Positions 10,186 through 20,207 of a stretch of 36,237 nucleotides of DNA are shown in pieces. The DNA lies in NCBI RefSeq assembly GCF_000003815.2, contig NC_049985.1, forward strand, positions 773,699-809,935, in the 5' to 3' direction. How positions within the stretch are numbered: position 1 is the stretch's first letter; each line of letters opens with the position of its first letter. This DNA is from Branchiostoma floridae. Lineage: Eukaryota; Chordata; Leptocardii; Amphioxiformes; Branchiostomatidae. The notes under the pieces are model-generated. The model saw only the letters and a list, made by a program, of their open reading frames with translations, was not told the origin of the DNA and did no database searches. Both the position numbers and the translations under genes were made by a program.

Positions 10186-10373
10186 TGTTAGTGTTATGTT
10201 CGTTGCCCTGCAAGCTGCAGAATTTGCCCATTCATCATGATTGCTATGAGAGCGCAGTATTGCGTCAGTGGTAGGTAATGTACTTTGTGCCGGTGGCTGG
10301 AGTACTGGAAGCTTGTGTAATCGCGGAGCTCGTTCAGGGCTCAGGCATAATGGCAGCGTATTCATCAGAGGGG

Positions 10374-10381
10374 TGACGTCA
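10374..10381. promoter_or_regulatory. Perfect cAMP response element (CRE), site 1
   Basis: TGACGTCA, the full palindromic CREB/ATF site, first of three within 946 bp. Confidence 0.45.
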
Positions 10382-11027
10382 AGAGGGGTCATTGACAAAG
10401 AGCTGGGTCCACAGAAAATAGTTCAGATTTATAACTTTTTCTTTATAACGGTGCTCAAAGTTTTCACAATGATGGTGTTGCGTGTGACTTTGCGTATGCT
10501 GGCCCACATTTCTGAGTTGTTGTTGTGCTGTCATGACGTGTAAAAATTTATTACTGTAATTGAAGTACATTCAGCCATGCCACATAAAGTTTAATTCATG
10601 GCATGTCAGAGGTGCATGTTTACCAGTAGTGTCCAAATACATACCAGATGAGATAGGGACTAAGAGTGGATATATACACACATACATGTATCAATGCTAC
10701 ATTTTACAGTTACAGTGTACATTCTTCATTCTAAATTTCTGATCAGGATTTTTCTCACCATTTAAACTCCAAAAGAGGTGAAAAGTCATTACATACAACC
10801 TTCCTCTGACTGAAGTACTGACTAGCTGAACCCATGCACTCTATAAACAGGCTTGCTGCTTGCTTTTGCTCTCTTGTTGTTTTGACAGAAAACTACTTCT
10901 GCAGGGAACTAGTAAAATTTGACCCCTGGCCCTTCATTCCAAGAAATTTTGGAGCAATTATGATAAAATGTTTTTGTGTAGTCAGTGGATTGTTGGATTC
11001 CTGTTCTTGTAAGTTAGATGGACACAT

Positions 11028-11035
11028 TGACGTCA
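11028..11035. promoter_or_regulatory. Perfect CRE, site 2
   Basis: TGACGTCA in context CATTGACGTCAAAG. Confidence 0.45.
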
Positions 11036-11311
11036 AAGTTGGGACTGGAAATCCAATCACCTGACCTGTATCTTTTCTTAGGCCACCTTTTGGATTACCT
11101 CCTTGTTGTGTTGGACTTAACGGTATTGTTCGGTCCTCAAAGCTGCCCCTAACCAAGTCTTAATACATGTAAAACTTGTTTCGCCTGGTTTGTTGTAGTT
11201 ATGAGTTGGTAACAAATTATGCTGAGAGGTAAAAATGAGACAAGGCCCCTTGCTGTTTAACATTCCCGGCATACGGAGCGATGTGGGCCTGATGACAAAC
11301 AATGGGGGCCC

Positions 11312-11319
11312 TGACGTCA
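11312..11319. promoter_or_regulatory. Perfect CRE, site 3
   Basis: TGACGTCA in context CCCTGACGTCAAGC. It shares the following AAG with site 1 (TGACGTCAAG), so a small duplicated motif is possible. Confidence 0.45.
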
Positions 11320-11513
11320 AGCCTGGCAGAGAGTGCTCCATGTGACGCATATTGGTCTGCATTTTACATGGAGTAGTCATCTGCAAACACTTGCTTCCTT
11401 CCCCCCAGCCTATCCGATTATCCTCCTCCTCATGCAGTTATTAGTTCAATCATGGGCCATGCATTTACATGTTGGCTGTACCCATTCAGTTCATTGGTTT
11501 TTGTACAAATGTA

Positions 11514-11691
11514 CAGTCAAACCTGTCTATAGCGGCCACTCAAGGGACCAGACAAATTTGGCCACTATAGACAGGTGGCCTCTGTATAGAGGTGGTAACT
11601 TGTAGATAAAATACCCAAGGGACAGACAAAAAGTGGCCACTATGGACAGGTGGCCCCTCTGTAGAGGTGGCCCCTAATACAGGTTTGACTG
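11514..11691. mobile_element. Mariner-like MITE (CAGTCAAACCTGT ends), 178 bp, copy 1
   Basis: Terminal inverted repeats CAGTCAAACCTGT and ACAGGTTTGACTG, flanked by TA on both sides. The interior is built of GGCCACTATAGACAGGTGGCC-like complementary blocks. It differs from the two copies at 31778-32135 at only a few positions, which implies recent spread of this family. Confidence 0.92.
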
Positions 11692-11693
11692 TA

Positions 11694-12237
11694 GGTAAAA
11701 TCTAAGCAAAGCGACAAAATAAAAGCTGGGGGGACAACTTAAGTCTGATGATATTCCCTGCTGAAACTGTGTGTACCAAGGTACTGTACAGGCTTTCTCT
11801 CGTTCTCTGTTTTCATGTTGATTTTTCCATATTAGCATGATATGTAAATTGAAATCTTTTGTCGTTACGTTCTTGCATAGTTTGTCATAGTCTGCAAAAG
11901 ACTGACTGACAGAGAGAGAAAGCATGATATGTATAAATCTGAGAGAATATTCACTGAGAAGCTTAGGCCAGTAATGTTGAGTCTTATCTTTAATAGGCCC
12001 TGGTTTACTCGGTAAAGCCCACCACAGTCGTGACACCAAGTGCATCCAGCGCTCGTAAATTCTAGCCTTGTTCTGGTGCCAAGCTGGCCTCCAGTGGTTT
12101 GGGGGGTAGTTCCGGGCAATTGCTGCAGTGTGCAGGTACGGACCAGGGGTGATGAAGACGCAAAACGATTGACAAACCTCAGAGCGCCACAATTGTGCAC
12201 TGTCTTCCATTTGTTTTTCTGGTTTTCATTCATTCAT
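11694..12237. other. Intronic sequence with part of the GTACCAAGGTAC repeat
   Basis: 11760-11850 resembles 7459-7560 (GTGTACCAAGGTAC, then a CTCTGTTTTCATGTTGATT stretch). The 178-codon minus-strand frame at 11674-12210 overlaps the MITE end and shows no domain, so it is not called. Confidence 0.4.
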
Positions 12238-12240
12238 TCG

Positions 12241-12374
12241 TTTGAAAGTAAGATTTTAGCAAGAGAACAAGCACTTGTATATGGAATATCATAACAGTGC
12301 GTTCAAACGTTTGAAAGTAAGATTTTAGCAAGAGTACAAGCACTTGTATATCTTAGAATATCATTACAATGCAT
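12241..12374. repeat. Tandem duplication, 69 bp period
   Basis: TTTGAAAGTAAGATTTTAGC begins at 12241 and again at 12310. The two units differ at few positions, so this is a recent local duplication. Confidence 0.85.
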
Positions 12375-12406
12375 AGAAATGTAGAATCAGGTTTCTGAAT
12401 CACCTT

Positions 12407-12475
12407 TGACCTATTACTGGGGTCACATGTCAGGTCACATGTGAGTAAGGTCATTCACCCTGAAGAAGGTCAGCA
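12407..12475. promoter_or_regulatory. Cluster of nuclear-receptor half-sites
   Basis: TGACCT, GGGTCA, AGGTCA, AGGTCA and AGGTCA occur within about 70 bp, with a GGTCACATGT word repeated. Spacing is irregular, so no specific receptor dimer can be named. Weak evidence. Confidence 0.2.
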
Positions 12476-12592
12476 TGTTGAGTAAAAAATGGAGGCAGAC
12501 GCACTTTTCTTCAGTTGAAGATTGAAGGAAGATTAGAATTACAGTGTCTTCTTCCCATTGTCCTATCCTACTTCTATTCCACATATGCTTAA

Positions 12593-12811
12593 TTAATCTG
12601 GCATGAGAATCATCATTTTTTCATCCCAGATCTTGTTAAAATCATCAGCCATCTGAAACAGGTTAACTGAACAGCCACTGACGTCTTTCCAGCGCTTTGT
12701 CAGTCGTCCATTTGGCAAAATCCCCCATTTTTTCCAAATCATGTACAAGTTTGCGTGTGCCAGTTTTTCTGTTGACGTTAAATGTTTCCAGACTTGTGCC
12801 GCCGCAGACAT
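12593..12811 (-). CDS. Small unidentified protein, 72 aa, antisense to the host gene
   Basis: The minus-strand ORF starts ATG at 12811 in a strong context (ACACACCATGTCT) and stops at 12593 (TAA). I prefer this start (MSAAAQVWKHL) to the in-frame ATG ten codons upstream, because of its Kozak context. The protein is basic and tryptophan-rich (five Trp in 72 residues: AQVWKHL, IWKKWG, KRWKDV, KIWDEK), with no signal peptide or transmembrane segment. Codon choice looks coding: mixed synonymous codons, balanced composition and no low-complexity bias, unlike the other open frames of similar length here. I do not recognise the family. It could be a single-exon small gene nested in the intron, one exon of a larger antisense gene, a retrocopy, or part of an unknown transposon ORF. 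Confidence 0.4.
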   Translation of the reverse strand: MSAAAQVWKHLTSTEKLAHANLYMIWKKWGILPNGRLTKRWKDVSGCSVNLFQMADDFNKIWDEKMMILMPD

Positions 12812-12841
12812 GGTGTGTTTGCTAACAAGTCTGATATCCAC

Positions 12842-13939
12842 AGCGGTGAAGATAGATTTGTCTGGGATTTTACATTATTAGGAGAATCTTGGAGATGGAA
12901 GGTAAGACAGTGTACTCCCTGTTGTCAGTGTTGAGGATGTGTCTTTAGACAGTCGGTGGCGAATGACATGAACTTTGACAAGTCTGGTTTGTACTTAATT
13001 CATGGTAGCCATGTGTAGAAAAAAGTAAGCCAGGCTACTAAAGACCTGCATTACGATGTCAACGTGACATGGTCAACAGAGTTCACGAACGTGATAGCTG
13101 TTGTTGTGTGCAGTGTGTATTTGGAAGATGGTTGCCACAGGCCTGTCAAATAGCAGCTTGTCATTTTGTTTACTACACAAAACATCATTGCGCTAACAAA
13201 GTAACATGTCACGATGTCTGGTAGGAAGGTCGAGCACTGACGAGCTGTGTTCTTACCGAGATTTTTTTCAGGTGTAGGGGCGTCTTAGTGCAGCAAAGTC
13301 CGGGAGTTCTGGAGGAATCCTTCCTCCTCAAAAGTTAAAAATCTATGTTCCTCAGAAACTTTTTATCCTGCATTTTGTGGGCCAAGGGAAATAAGACAAC
13401 ATTTTTTTTACATCCTTGTTACAAAGCAACAGAATACTTGTCCCTTAGGATGATAGGGTCCCAAATCTCAGCATAGGGGATCCAAATCATAGTGTAGGCG
13501 CCCCCTATGCTGACAAAGGCCTGACAAGAACACATAGGCAGGTTTCGGTGATGAAAACAGACCACTTGAGTTAATGAAAGTTCCTCTGTGTTGGTAGAAA
13601 CCATCCTGAAGTATAGATGAACTGTAATAAATGAATCTCAAACATAGAAGTTGGACTTACCCAAATTATCAACCTTTATATAGTGCCAGCCTCTGTTGGT
13701 AGATTGCTCTTTTCCTTAAAAAAAAAAGCCCACTGGAGTTTAAGTAAAAACTTTGGTAAGTTCAGTTTCTTTGTGTTAGATATTACTTTTAGAAATGTAC
13801 AATTCAACTTTGTATGGGTACATATGAGTTTTTTTTATGACTAGGTTTGTGTCATTGAATTTTCTCATAGCTACATACGTAAAGTCAAGCCTTAGTATTT
13901 TTAAGTGCATGTTTTCTTACATGATGTGGAAATTATGAT
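12842..13939. other. Intronic sequence, nothing firm
   Basis: No recognisable gene. An 11 bp inverted repeat (CAGCATAGGGG...CCCCTATGCTG) lies at about 13472-13513. The minus-strand frame 13419-13604 is not supported. Confidence 0.4.
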
Positions 13940-14187
13940 GAATGGGGGTGACAGAGCGTCCCCTGACTGCCATGTTTAGAGCTGTATCATGCTTACATGT
14001 TTAGTCTAAGAACCTGTGTACCGGTATATTCCAGTACGGTTTGTTTGAGGGATTTTTCTGATGTCTATCTTTATAGCGGTAAACAGTACTAAACATGCAC
14101 ACACGTTGCAGAAGTCAAATCAAGGATTCATACAACATTGTAGAATAGTGCTGTGGCTGTACCAATGTTCTCAGTCGATGTGAATTT

Positions 14188-14240
14188 CTTCGTCATACCA
14201 AGGAGCTTTTATGAGATAAAAGCTCTTTGGTCATACGAAG
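14188..14240. repeat. Hairpin, 25 bp arms with 3 bp loop (21/25 paired)
   Basis: CTTCGT...ACCAAGGAGCTTTTAT folds on ATAAAAGCTCTTTGGT...ACGAAG across a GAG loop. The loop is too short for a typical miRNA precursor, so a decayed fold-back element is more likely. Confidence 0.7.
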
Positions 14241-14759
14241 GAAAATTTGGGATATAATAAGATTTCCAGGCGGTTTGCAGTGAACAGTGTTTTCCATGAG
14301 CACAGTATCATATGATGCAGAAATGACAGGGATAATACACTAACACGTATGTTTATACGTAGAAATCACAGATTTGAGTAGGTGTGTGAGGGGGATGTTT
14401 CTCGTGTCTAGCCCAGTGTTGTCAGTGCACACATGGCGATGTGATGTGAAGTGGCTGTGAATCAGGGCGGACACACATCCCCTGCTATCCAAACCCCTGT
14501 CTATGTTTAGAGTGGCGTGCTATGTTTAGAAACTGCACGTAATAGTTGAGAAAGTTTGTTTCTCTCCTAGTTCCTTTGCTGTGTTGTCTGTACACTCATA
14601 ACACTATGATATATTAGTGATGTTGACTGAATACCAACCCTGTCCCCTGCCTGCTATGTTTAGAGCTATGTGCTATGTTAAGAAACTTTGCACAGTATTT
14701 GAGAAAATTGTTATTTTCCAAGGTCCTAGCACAGTACTACTACTAGTGTGGTCCATGTA

Positions 14760-14949
14760 CTGTAAATGCAGAAACTTTCGCGATGGTTTAATGTTCGCGG
14801 TTTTCGCGGTGGCGGCTTCACCGCGAACTTAAAACCACCGCAAACATTTTTCCATGGCAATAACCAATAAGAGACTACAGTGCATGGTGCTACCGTGAAC
14901 TTAAAACCACCGCGAAATTAAATCCTTGTGAACTTAAATGCATTTACAG
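14760..14949. mobile_element. Mariner-like MITE (CTGTAAATGC ends), copy 1
   Basis: Ends CTGTAAATGCAGAAA and TTAAATGCATTTACAG, flanked by TA. The interior is CpG-containing, with TTCGCGGT/ACCGCGAA in both orientations. It is inserted in one unit of the ATGTTTAGAGC tandem repeat. Confidence 0.92.
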
Positions 14950-15046
14950 TATTGAGAACACTATGAATCTCATGATATGGAAGTGATGTTGAATACCATC
15001 CCCATCCCCTGGCCTATGTTTAGAGCAGTGTGCTATGTTTAGCCGG

Positions 15047-15551
15047 GAGTCGGGTGCCAGACATCGCCACCATGCAGGGTCTGCTCTGACCCGGCCACCA
15101 AATTTGACAAATCAAAACACAGAAAGGATGTACACAGTCCTGCCAGGAGAAACCCATGTACTGAAATAACATCTTCTGTTAGAAACAAAATCCTTGCTGG
15201 TATTGTAACTTTTTTTTTTGTACATAGCAATTTGACATATGTATCAAAATCAGTTAATGTTGTTTCTGTATCTGCATCTGTATATAGCCTGTATAACAGC
15301 CCTTCAGGGTATCACACCAGCTTTGCAGGCACACGGTGCGGCAGCAGCTGGTTATATTACACTGTTTGCTACATACTCAAATAATTACCATGATATGCAT
15401 ATGCTGAGATCTACATGTATATCTTCAGAATGATAAATTCTGGATGTACGTTGTATTTAGGTTCCAGTGACTCAGTAGTCCGACTGCCTTCACATTTTGT
15501 GGCTGCATCAGATGCCTGCATGACTCACTCCGAGGGTCACCTAGCCTGGTC
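15047..15551. other. Intronic sequence, nothing firm
   Basis: A stretch at 15290-15370 (after a pyrimidine run and CTGTATATAG) reads openly on the plus strand, but no donor or conserved domain supports an exon. Confidence 0.35.
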
Positions 15552-15559
15552 ACAGTGAA

Positions 15560-15741
15560 TAAACTCCAAGCAGATCCTACAATGGCATAAGATAGTACAA
15601 AACTGGCCAAGGAGTGTAGTCAGCCAAGAGGTGTCCTTTTGCCAATTTTCCCTGGTAGCAAAACACACTCTTTAGCCAGCTTCACTCCTCTGCCAGCTTT
15701 TGATACTATCTTATACTACCATAGGATCTGCTTGGAGATTA
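15560..15741. mobile_element. Fold-back transposon, 182 bp, 8 bp TSD
   Basis: Ends TAAACTCCAAGCAGATCCTA and TAGGATCTGCTTGGAGATTA, with complementarity continuing through most of both arms (about 85 bp each, CATAAGATAGTA / TACTATCTTATA in the middle). ACAGTGAA flanks it exactly (15552-15559, 15742-15749). Long arms with an 8 bp TSD fit a fold-back or Mutator-like MITE; the superfamily is not settled. Confidence 0.9.
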
Positions 15742-15966
15742 ACAGTGAACAGAATGTGGTGCAAGTTTTTATCCAACTTTCATGTTTTCAATTTCTGTCG
15801 TAGTTGTTGGTCAGATGTCTGAAAACCTAAATGATGGCCCTAAAAGAAGACGTTGTGTACGGACATTGTTGAATGTCAACATTTGTGTACAGGCTGGGCA
15901 GTTGTGGTTTGTTGGTTTGTGCAAAGGAACCTGGCTGGTTTGTGGTAGCTGAATGCTGGTAATGAT

Positions 15967-16160
15967 AGGCAGTTTGTTTATTTGTTTATTTGAATTCATC
16001 ACACAGTGATTGGGAGGGCAAAACAGGTTCGAACAACCTTTACTAGTTGCCCTCCCTCACATAAAAATGACACCAGTACATACAAATCAATAACATACAA
16101 GCAACAACATCAATACATACAATACAGGTCATAATACAGGTCATATATATATATGGAAAG
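15967..16160 (-). mobile_element. LINE 3' end, minus strand, family with GTTCGAACAACC
   Basis: TTGTTTATTTGTTTATTTG is the complement of an AAATAAAC-type tail. It is followed by ATCACACAGTGATTGGGAGG and AAACAGGTTCGAACAACCTT. The same order appears at 17756-17836, so both are 3' ends of one LINE family inserted in the minus orientation. No protein part remains. Confidence 0.65.
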
Positions 16161-16254
16161 CATAATCTGGGTAGCACTACTTATAAAACTATTGCCTAGC
16201 GCGGCCTCAAAGCCACACATGAGCCACACCCACAAGAAGTGGACCAAGTGCAAG

Positions 16255-16500
16255 GTTGGTCAAGACTGTATTGTAAACTGAGTCTGTCATAGGTAGACTT
16301 TACCAACTGTTTGACTCAGGGTCCAGTGGCCCTGGGTTTGTATCCCCTGACATGCTCGGATGTTGTGTCCTTGGAAAAGACACTTGACACTGATTTCCTC
16401 ACTTCACTCAGGTGAGTATGAGTAGCTAATCAGGGTTAGGGACATCCCATGGATAGGATGTAACAATAGTTCACCTTTATCCACATGGTAACCTATATCC
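16255..16500 (+). mobile_element. tRNA-derived SINE, truncated by the assembly gap
   Basis: GGGTTTGTATCCC (about 16334) resembles a Pol III B box. It is followed by GATGTTGTGTCCTTGGAAAAGACACTT and TTTCCTCACTTCACTCAGGTGAGTA, the central domain seen in many invertebrate tRNA-SINEs. The A box is poor. The 3' end is lost in the N run starting at 16501. Confidence 0.6.
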
Positions 16501-16891
16501 NNNNNNNNNNNNNNNNNNNNNNNNNNNNNNNNNNNNNNNNNNNNNNNNNNNNNNNNNNNNNNNNNNNNNNNNNNNNNNNNNNNNNNNNNNNNNNNNNNNN
16601 NNNNNNNNNNNNNNNNNNNNNNNNNNNNNNNNNNNNNNNNNNNNNNNNNNNNNNNNNNNNNNNNNNNNNNNNNNNNNNNNNNNNNNNNNNNNNNNNNNNN
16701 NNNNNNNNNNNNNNNNNNNNNNNNNNNNNNNNNNNNNNNNNNNNNNNNNNNNNNNNNNNNNNNNNNNNNNNNNNNNNNNNNNNNNNNNNNNNNNNNNNNN
16801 NNNNNNNNNNNNNNNNNNNNNNNNNNNNNNNNNNNNNNNNNNNNNNNNNNNNNNNNNNNNNNNNNNNNNNNNNNNNNNNNNNNNNNNNNNN
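16501..16891. other. Assembly gap (N)
   Basis: 391 unknown bases. Open frames drawn across it are meaningless. Confidence 1.
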
Positions 16892-17160
16892 AGACTGCAT
16901 TACATAATAGGACTTGAAGAATCTAACAAGATAAATCTCACATGATACCAGCCATATTGATAGCAGTCCATTCCTTGTTGACAGGAGATTCCTGCGTTTT
17001 GACAGAAATGCCTTGAAGGGGTTCATGCCTAAATTATTGTAATTAGCAGTTGGGTCATTGGAGGGCAATGTTTTACTTTTTCAAGCACCTGCCTTTGTTT
17101 ATCTGAAAGAAAGAAAAAGAAGAATTGTGTTGATCTGCCCGGAACCATTAATTGGCTATG

Positions 17161-17479
17161 CAGCGTGCAAAATACCCACTTGCACACTTGCACATTGCAA
17201 CCACTTTTTGCTTGGTGCAACTTACTTCTAAACTCAGGTTGCACAGGGTGCCACTTAGATTTTGAGCCTCAGAACTCCATTTTGTTTGTCAATTGACTTG
17301 GAAGAAATAAATGGACCGACGCAGCTCTGTTTCATATCAGCCAAACATTTATGTATTGTACCTTTTTTTAGAAATCAGTGAATTGTAGGTGGTGCAACTT
17401 GAAATTCAGTTGTGCAACCTAGTTTTTGCCCCAGGTTGCACACTGTGCAATCTGGCTCAGAAAAGTATTTTGTACACTG
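17161..17479. mobile_element. MITE, TTGCAC family, 6 bp TSD (copy 2, inverted)
   Basis: Ends CAGCGTGCAAAATA and TATTTTGTACACTG, flanked by GCTATG on both sides (17155-17160, 17480-17485). Internal order is the reverse complement of 8945-9263, and both are 319 bp long. Confidence 0.92.
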
Positions 17480-17755
17480 GCTATGGATTTGGACTGAATA
17501 GGCAGCTGCCGTAATATTGACCTCTCTTCAGTGAAATCTAAAATCTGGAAGCTAGAAGTCTTGTGCTGTCAGTTTCGAAGTTGCTTGAGGGTGTTTGGTT
17601 TGGGGTCCCCCAAAACAAAGGAATAAAGGAACAGTGAGAAGGGGCGGGGTGGGGGTGTCCTCAAAACGATCCAGCACAGACTGGGCAGAAAGGTGGAGAG
17701 TTCTACCTGCCTACCTACCGAGTTCACCCGATTCCAAAATTGTCTTTAGCTCTTT

Positions 17756-17836
17756 TGTTTATTTGTTTTTATCACAAAGTGATAGGGATGGCCAAACAGG
17801 TTCGAACAACCTTAACAAGTTGCCCTCCCTCACTTT
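17756..17836 (-). mobile_element. LINE 3' end, minus strand (second copy of the GTTCGAACAACC family)
   Basis: TTTATTTGTTTTTATCACAA, then GTGATAGGGATGG, then AAACAGGTTCGAACAACCTT and GTTGCCCTCCCTCAC, matching 15970-16065. Confidence 0.65.
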
Positions 17837-17841
17837 TGCAT

Positions 17842-17971
17842 TCATAGTTAGGGTATAAAAGACCAGTTTCTCCCAGATCCCTTCAGTGTCACTAACGAAA
17901 ATTAGTGGATGCTGTCTGAACTGTTTCCAAAATCATATCCAGTTGCTTGAGTAAGTGCTTTTTGGTGAATT
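17842..17971 (+). repeat. Interspersed repeat (TAGTTAGGGTATAAA...TTGCTTGAGTAA), copy 1
   Basis: CATAGTTAGGGTATAAAAG, then CAGTGTCACTAACGAAAA, then GTGGATGCTGTCTGAAC, then AAATCATATCCAGTTGCTTG. The same order is seen at 28897-29370, and partially at 18521-18586. It may be the 3' part of a retroelement, perhaps Penelope-like, but that class call is inference. Confidence 0.6.
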
Positions 17972-18520
17972 CATTTACAGTGTGTATGTAACTTGTACAA
18001 GTAGCCACCATTGCACAAGGACCACCTGACCAATGTATCCACTTTTTTATATATTTTCCCTTATATTGGTCTTTATTTGTTAATTGACAGAAGTATTAAA
18101 AATTCTGTACTGTACATGTAGTGACAAGCTTTCCATTAACAATATATTTACTTAATTTTTTTAATTGAAATTTCAACAAAGCAGCAATGCTGATGTTGGG
18201 AGCCATGGAACATACTAGTACATATATTGTATGAATTGTTCTGCTAGTTCATCAGTGACACTGAAAGAGAGTGATGGACGTCACTCGATACATCCGGAAG
18301 TAAATCTCCATTTTTATCCAGTTGTAGAGATTAAACTGTAATCTCCAACCTTGACCCATGGAGGGTTTAGTGGTGATACCTGATTGGTGGTGAGGTCCCG
18401 CTGTGCAGTGAATGTGGAGGAAATTATAGGTTCTGTTGTATGTCCAGTTTTTATTGATGATTTATCAGATGAGGACTGGCCAATGTGCTGGGAAACTGGA
18501 CCACTCACGTGGGTCAATCC
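17972..18520. other. Intronic sequence, nothing firm
   Basis: AT-rich to about 18240, then more balanced. A minus-strand open frame reaches from the gap edge (18586) to 18314 (about 90 residues, ending in VGDYSLISTTG). It may be a retroelement relic but shows no recognisable domain. Confidence 0.35.
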
Positions 18521-18586
18521 ATAGTTAGGGTATAAACCTGCTTCAACAAGATCTGCTGATGAAATACCGGATGTTATCTGAAACTT
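18521..18586 (+). repeat. TAGTTAGGGTATAAA repeat, copy 2, cut by the gap
   Basis: ATAGTTAGGGTATAAACCTG, then AGATCTGCTGATGAAATACC, then GGATGTTATCTGAAAC, ending at the N run. Confidence 0.6.
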
Positions 18587-19481
18587 NNNNNNNNNNNNNN
18601 NNNNNNNNNNNNNNNNNNNNNNNNNNNNNNNNNNNNNNNNNNNNNNNNNNNNNNNNNNNNNNNNNNNNNNNNNNNNNNNNNNNNNNNNNNNNNNNNNNNN
18701 NNNNNNNNNNNNNNNNNNNNNNNNNNNNNNNNNNNNNNNNNNNNNNNNNNNNNNNNNNNNNNNNNNNNNNNNNNNNNNNNNNNNNNNNNNNNNNNNNNNN
18801 NNNNNNNNNNNNNNNNNNNNNNNNNNNNNNNNNNNNNNNNNNNNNNNNNNNNNNNNNNNNNNNNNNNNNNNNNNNNNNNNNNNNNNNNNNNNNNNNNNNN
18901 NNNNNNNNNNNNNNNNNNNNNNNNNNNNNNNNNNNNNNNNNNNNNNNNNNNNNNNNNNNNNNNNNNNNNNNNNNNNNNNNNNNNNNNNNNNNNNNNNNNN
19001 NNNNNNNNNNNNNNNNNNNNNNNNNNNNNNNNNNNNNNNNNNNNNNNNNNNNNNNNNNNNNNNNNNNNNNNNNNNNNNNNNNNNNNNNNNNNNNNNNNNN
19101 NNNNNNNNNNNNNNNNNNNNNNNNNNNNNNNNNNNNNNNNNNNNNNNNNNNNNNNNNNNNNNNNNNNNNNNNNNNNNNNNNNNNNNNNNNNNNNNNNNNN
19201 NNNNNNNNNNNNNNNNNNNNNNNNNNNNNNNNNNNNNNNNNNNNNNNNNNNNNNNNNNNNNNNNNNNNNNNNNNNNNNNNNNNNNNNNNNNNNNNNNNNN
19301 NNNNNNNNNNNNNNNNNNNNNNNNNNNNNNNNNNNNNNNNNNNNNNNNNNNNNNNNNNNNNNNNNNNNNNNNNNNNNNNNNNNNNNNNNNNNNNNNNNNN
19401 NNNNNNNNNNNNNNNNNNNNNNNNNNNNNNNNNNNNNNNNNNNNNNNNNNNNNNNNNNNNNNNNNNNNNNNNNNNNNNNNN
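18587..19481. other. Assembly gap (N)
   Basis: 895 unknown bases. Confidence 1.
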
Positions 19482-19853
19482 TCCACACACAGTGCAGCAT
19501 TATCATACATACTTTAATGATACTTAGTATCATTGTTTTTGTCTTTACTGTAGTCACTGGAAAGGTTGCATAGCAGCATGGGTAAGGGTGTGAAGTCTGC
19601 CATCTCTGATTGCCTTGTTAAATGTACTTGTATCAAACAGTTGATCAGCATGAAGGTTTCTGAGGCCCGATCTAGACACATTTTTTCCCGATATAGCCGC
19701 ATCCGCCGATATCGGCGGGGCCGATATCGGGGCGCATCTAGACACATTTTGCAAATGGTAGCGCGGGATATCCGCTCGTAGCGCGGAACACCCGCGGCAC
19801 GGAACATTTGTGACCCCTTTTGACCTCTGGTGACACATCCCGCGGATTTCAAA

Positions 19854-20207
19854 ATGGCGGGAATGCCGCTAGCTTTTCCACTCGTTATCAATCAGGTAAT
19901 GTTCTTTCTGTATCTCATGCGCGTGATCTTAAACATGAGACGCCATGCAAGGGTAGGGCGCAGGAGGCGATTGAGATACAGGGAGAGACGACAGCGGCCG
20001 GCTAGAGTGAACGCAGCGTTCTTTCTCGCTGTCCTGATTGTGGCGGAGGGTGGAGAGCCTGTACACCGGGGTGTACCAAGGAATCCCGCGTCCTTTTGGG
20101 ATCTCCTCCGACGACCATACACTTATAAGAAAGGCGGTTTCTGCAAGGCTCCATGTGCAACGGGAGCGCCCAGCTTTTCCCTCCGCCATCTTGCTCTCCC
20201 GTGCTAA
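19854..20207 (+). CDS. Arginine-rich ORF inside the GGCCCGATCTA transposon (117 aa)
   Basis: The ATG lies in AAAATGGCGGG. The product opens MAGMPLAFPLVINQ, then has a very basic block (MRRHARVGRRRRLRYRERR, about residues 37-55) and a hydrophobic AAFFLAVLIVAEGG. Harbinger-type transposases often begin with Arg-rich stretches, but no DDE catalytic domain follows, so at most this is the N-terminal remnant of a transposase or accessory protein. A possible donor (CAG|GTAATG near 19895) would truncate it. It may also be an artefact of low stop density in GC-rich DNA. Confidence 0.3.
   Translation: MAGMPLAFPLVINQVMFFLYLMRVILNMRRHARVGRRRRLRYRERRQRPARVNAAFFLAVLIVAEGGEPVHRGVPRNPASFWDLLRRPYTYKKGGFCKAPCATGAPSFSLRHLALPC

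Larger units (their letters stand above)
10191..11513. other. Intronic sequence with a CRE cluster, no gene
   Basis: No coding frame or transposon end was recognised. Notable only for three perfect TGACGTCA octamers, entered separately. Confidence 0.45.
13940..15046. repeat. Degenerate tandem repeat (ATGTTTAGAGC), about four copies
   Basis: The motif order CCCTG...CTATGTTTAGAG, then TGCTATGTTTAGAAACT, then TTGAGAAA, then AACACTATGATAT recurs near 13965-14015, 14500-14620, 14621-14982 (interrupted by the MITE at 14760-14949) and 14983-15045. The first copy is separated from the rest by about 450 bp of other DNA. Divergence is high, so this is old. The function is unknown. Confidence 0.6.

Noticed and set aside
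11674-12210. 178-codon minus-strand ORF
   Set aside because: It overlaps the end of a MITE and an interspersed repeat, and has no recognisable motif.
15239-15433. Internal exon after a CTGTATATAG acceptor-like site
   Set aside because: No clear polypyrimidine-AG plus donor pair and no conserved domain; composition is not distinctive.
18314-19557. Long ORFs over 18.5-19.5 kb (and those at 16.5, 32.5 and 34.0 kb)
   Set aside because: They consist mainly of unknown N bases. Only about 90 real residues remain next to the gap at 18587, without a recognisable domain.
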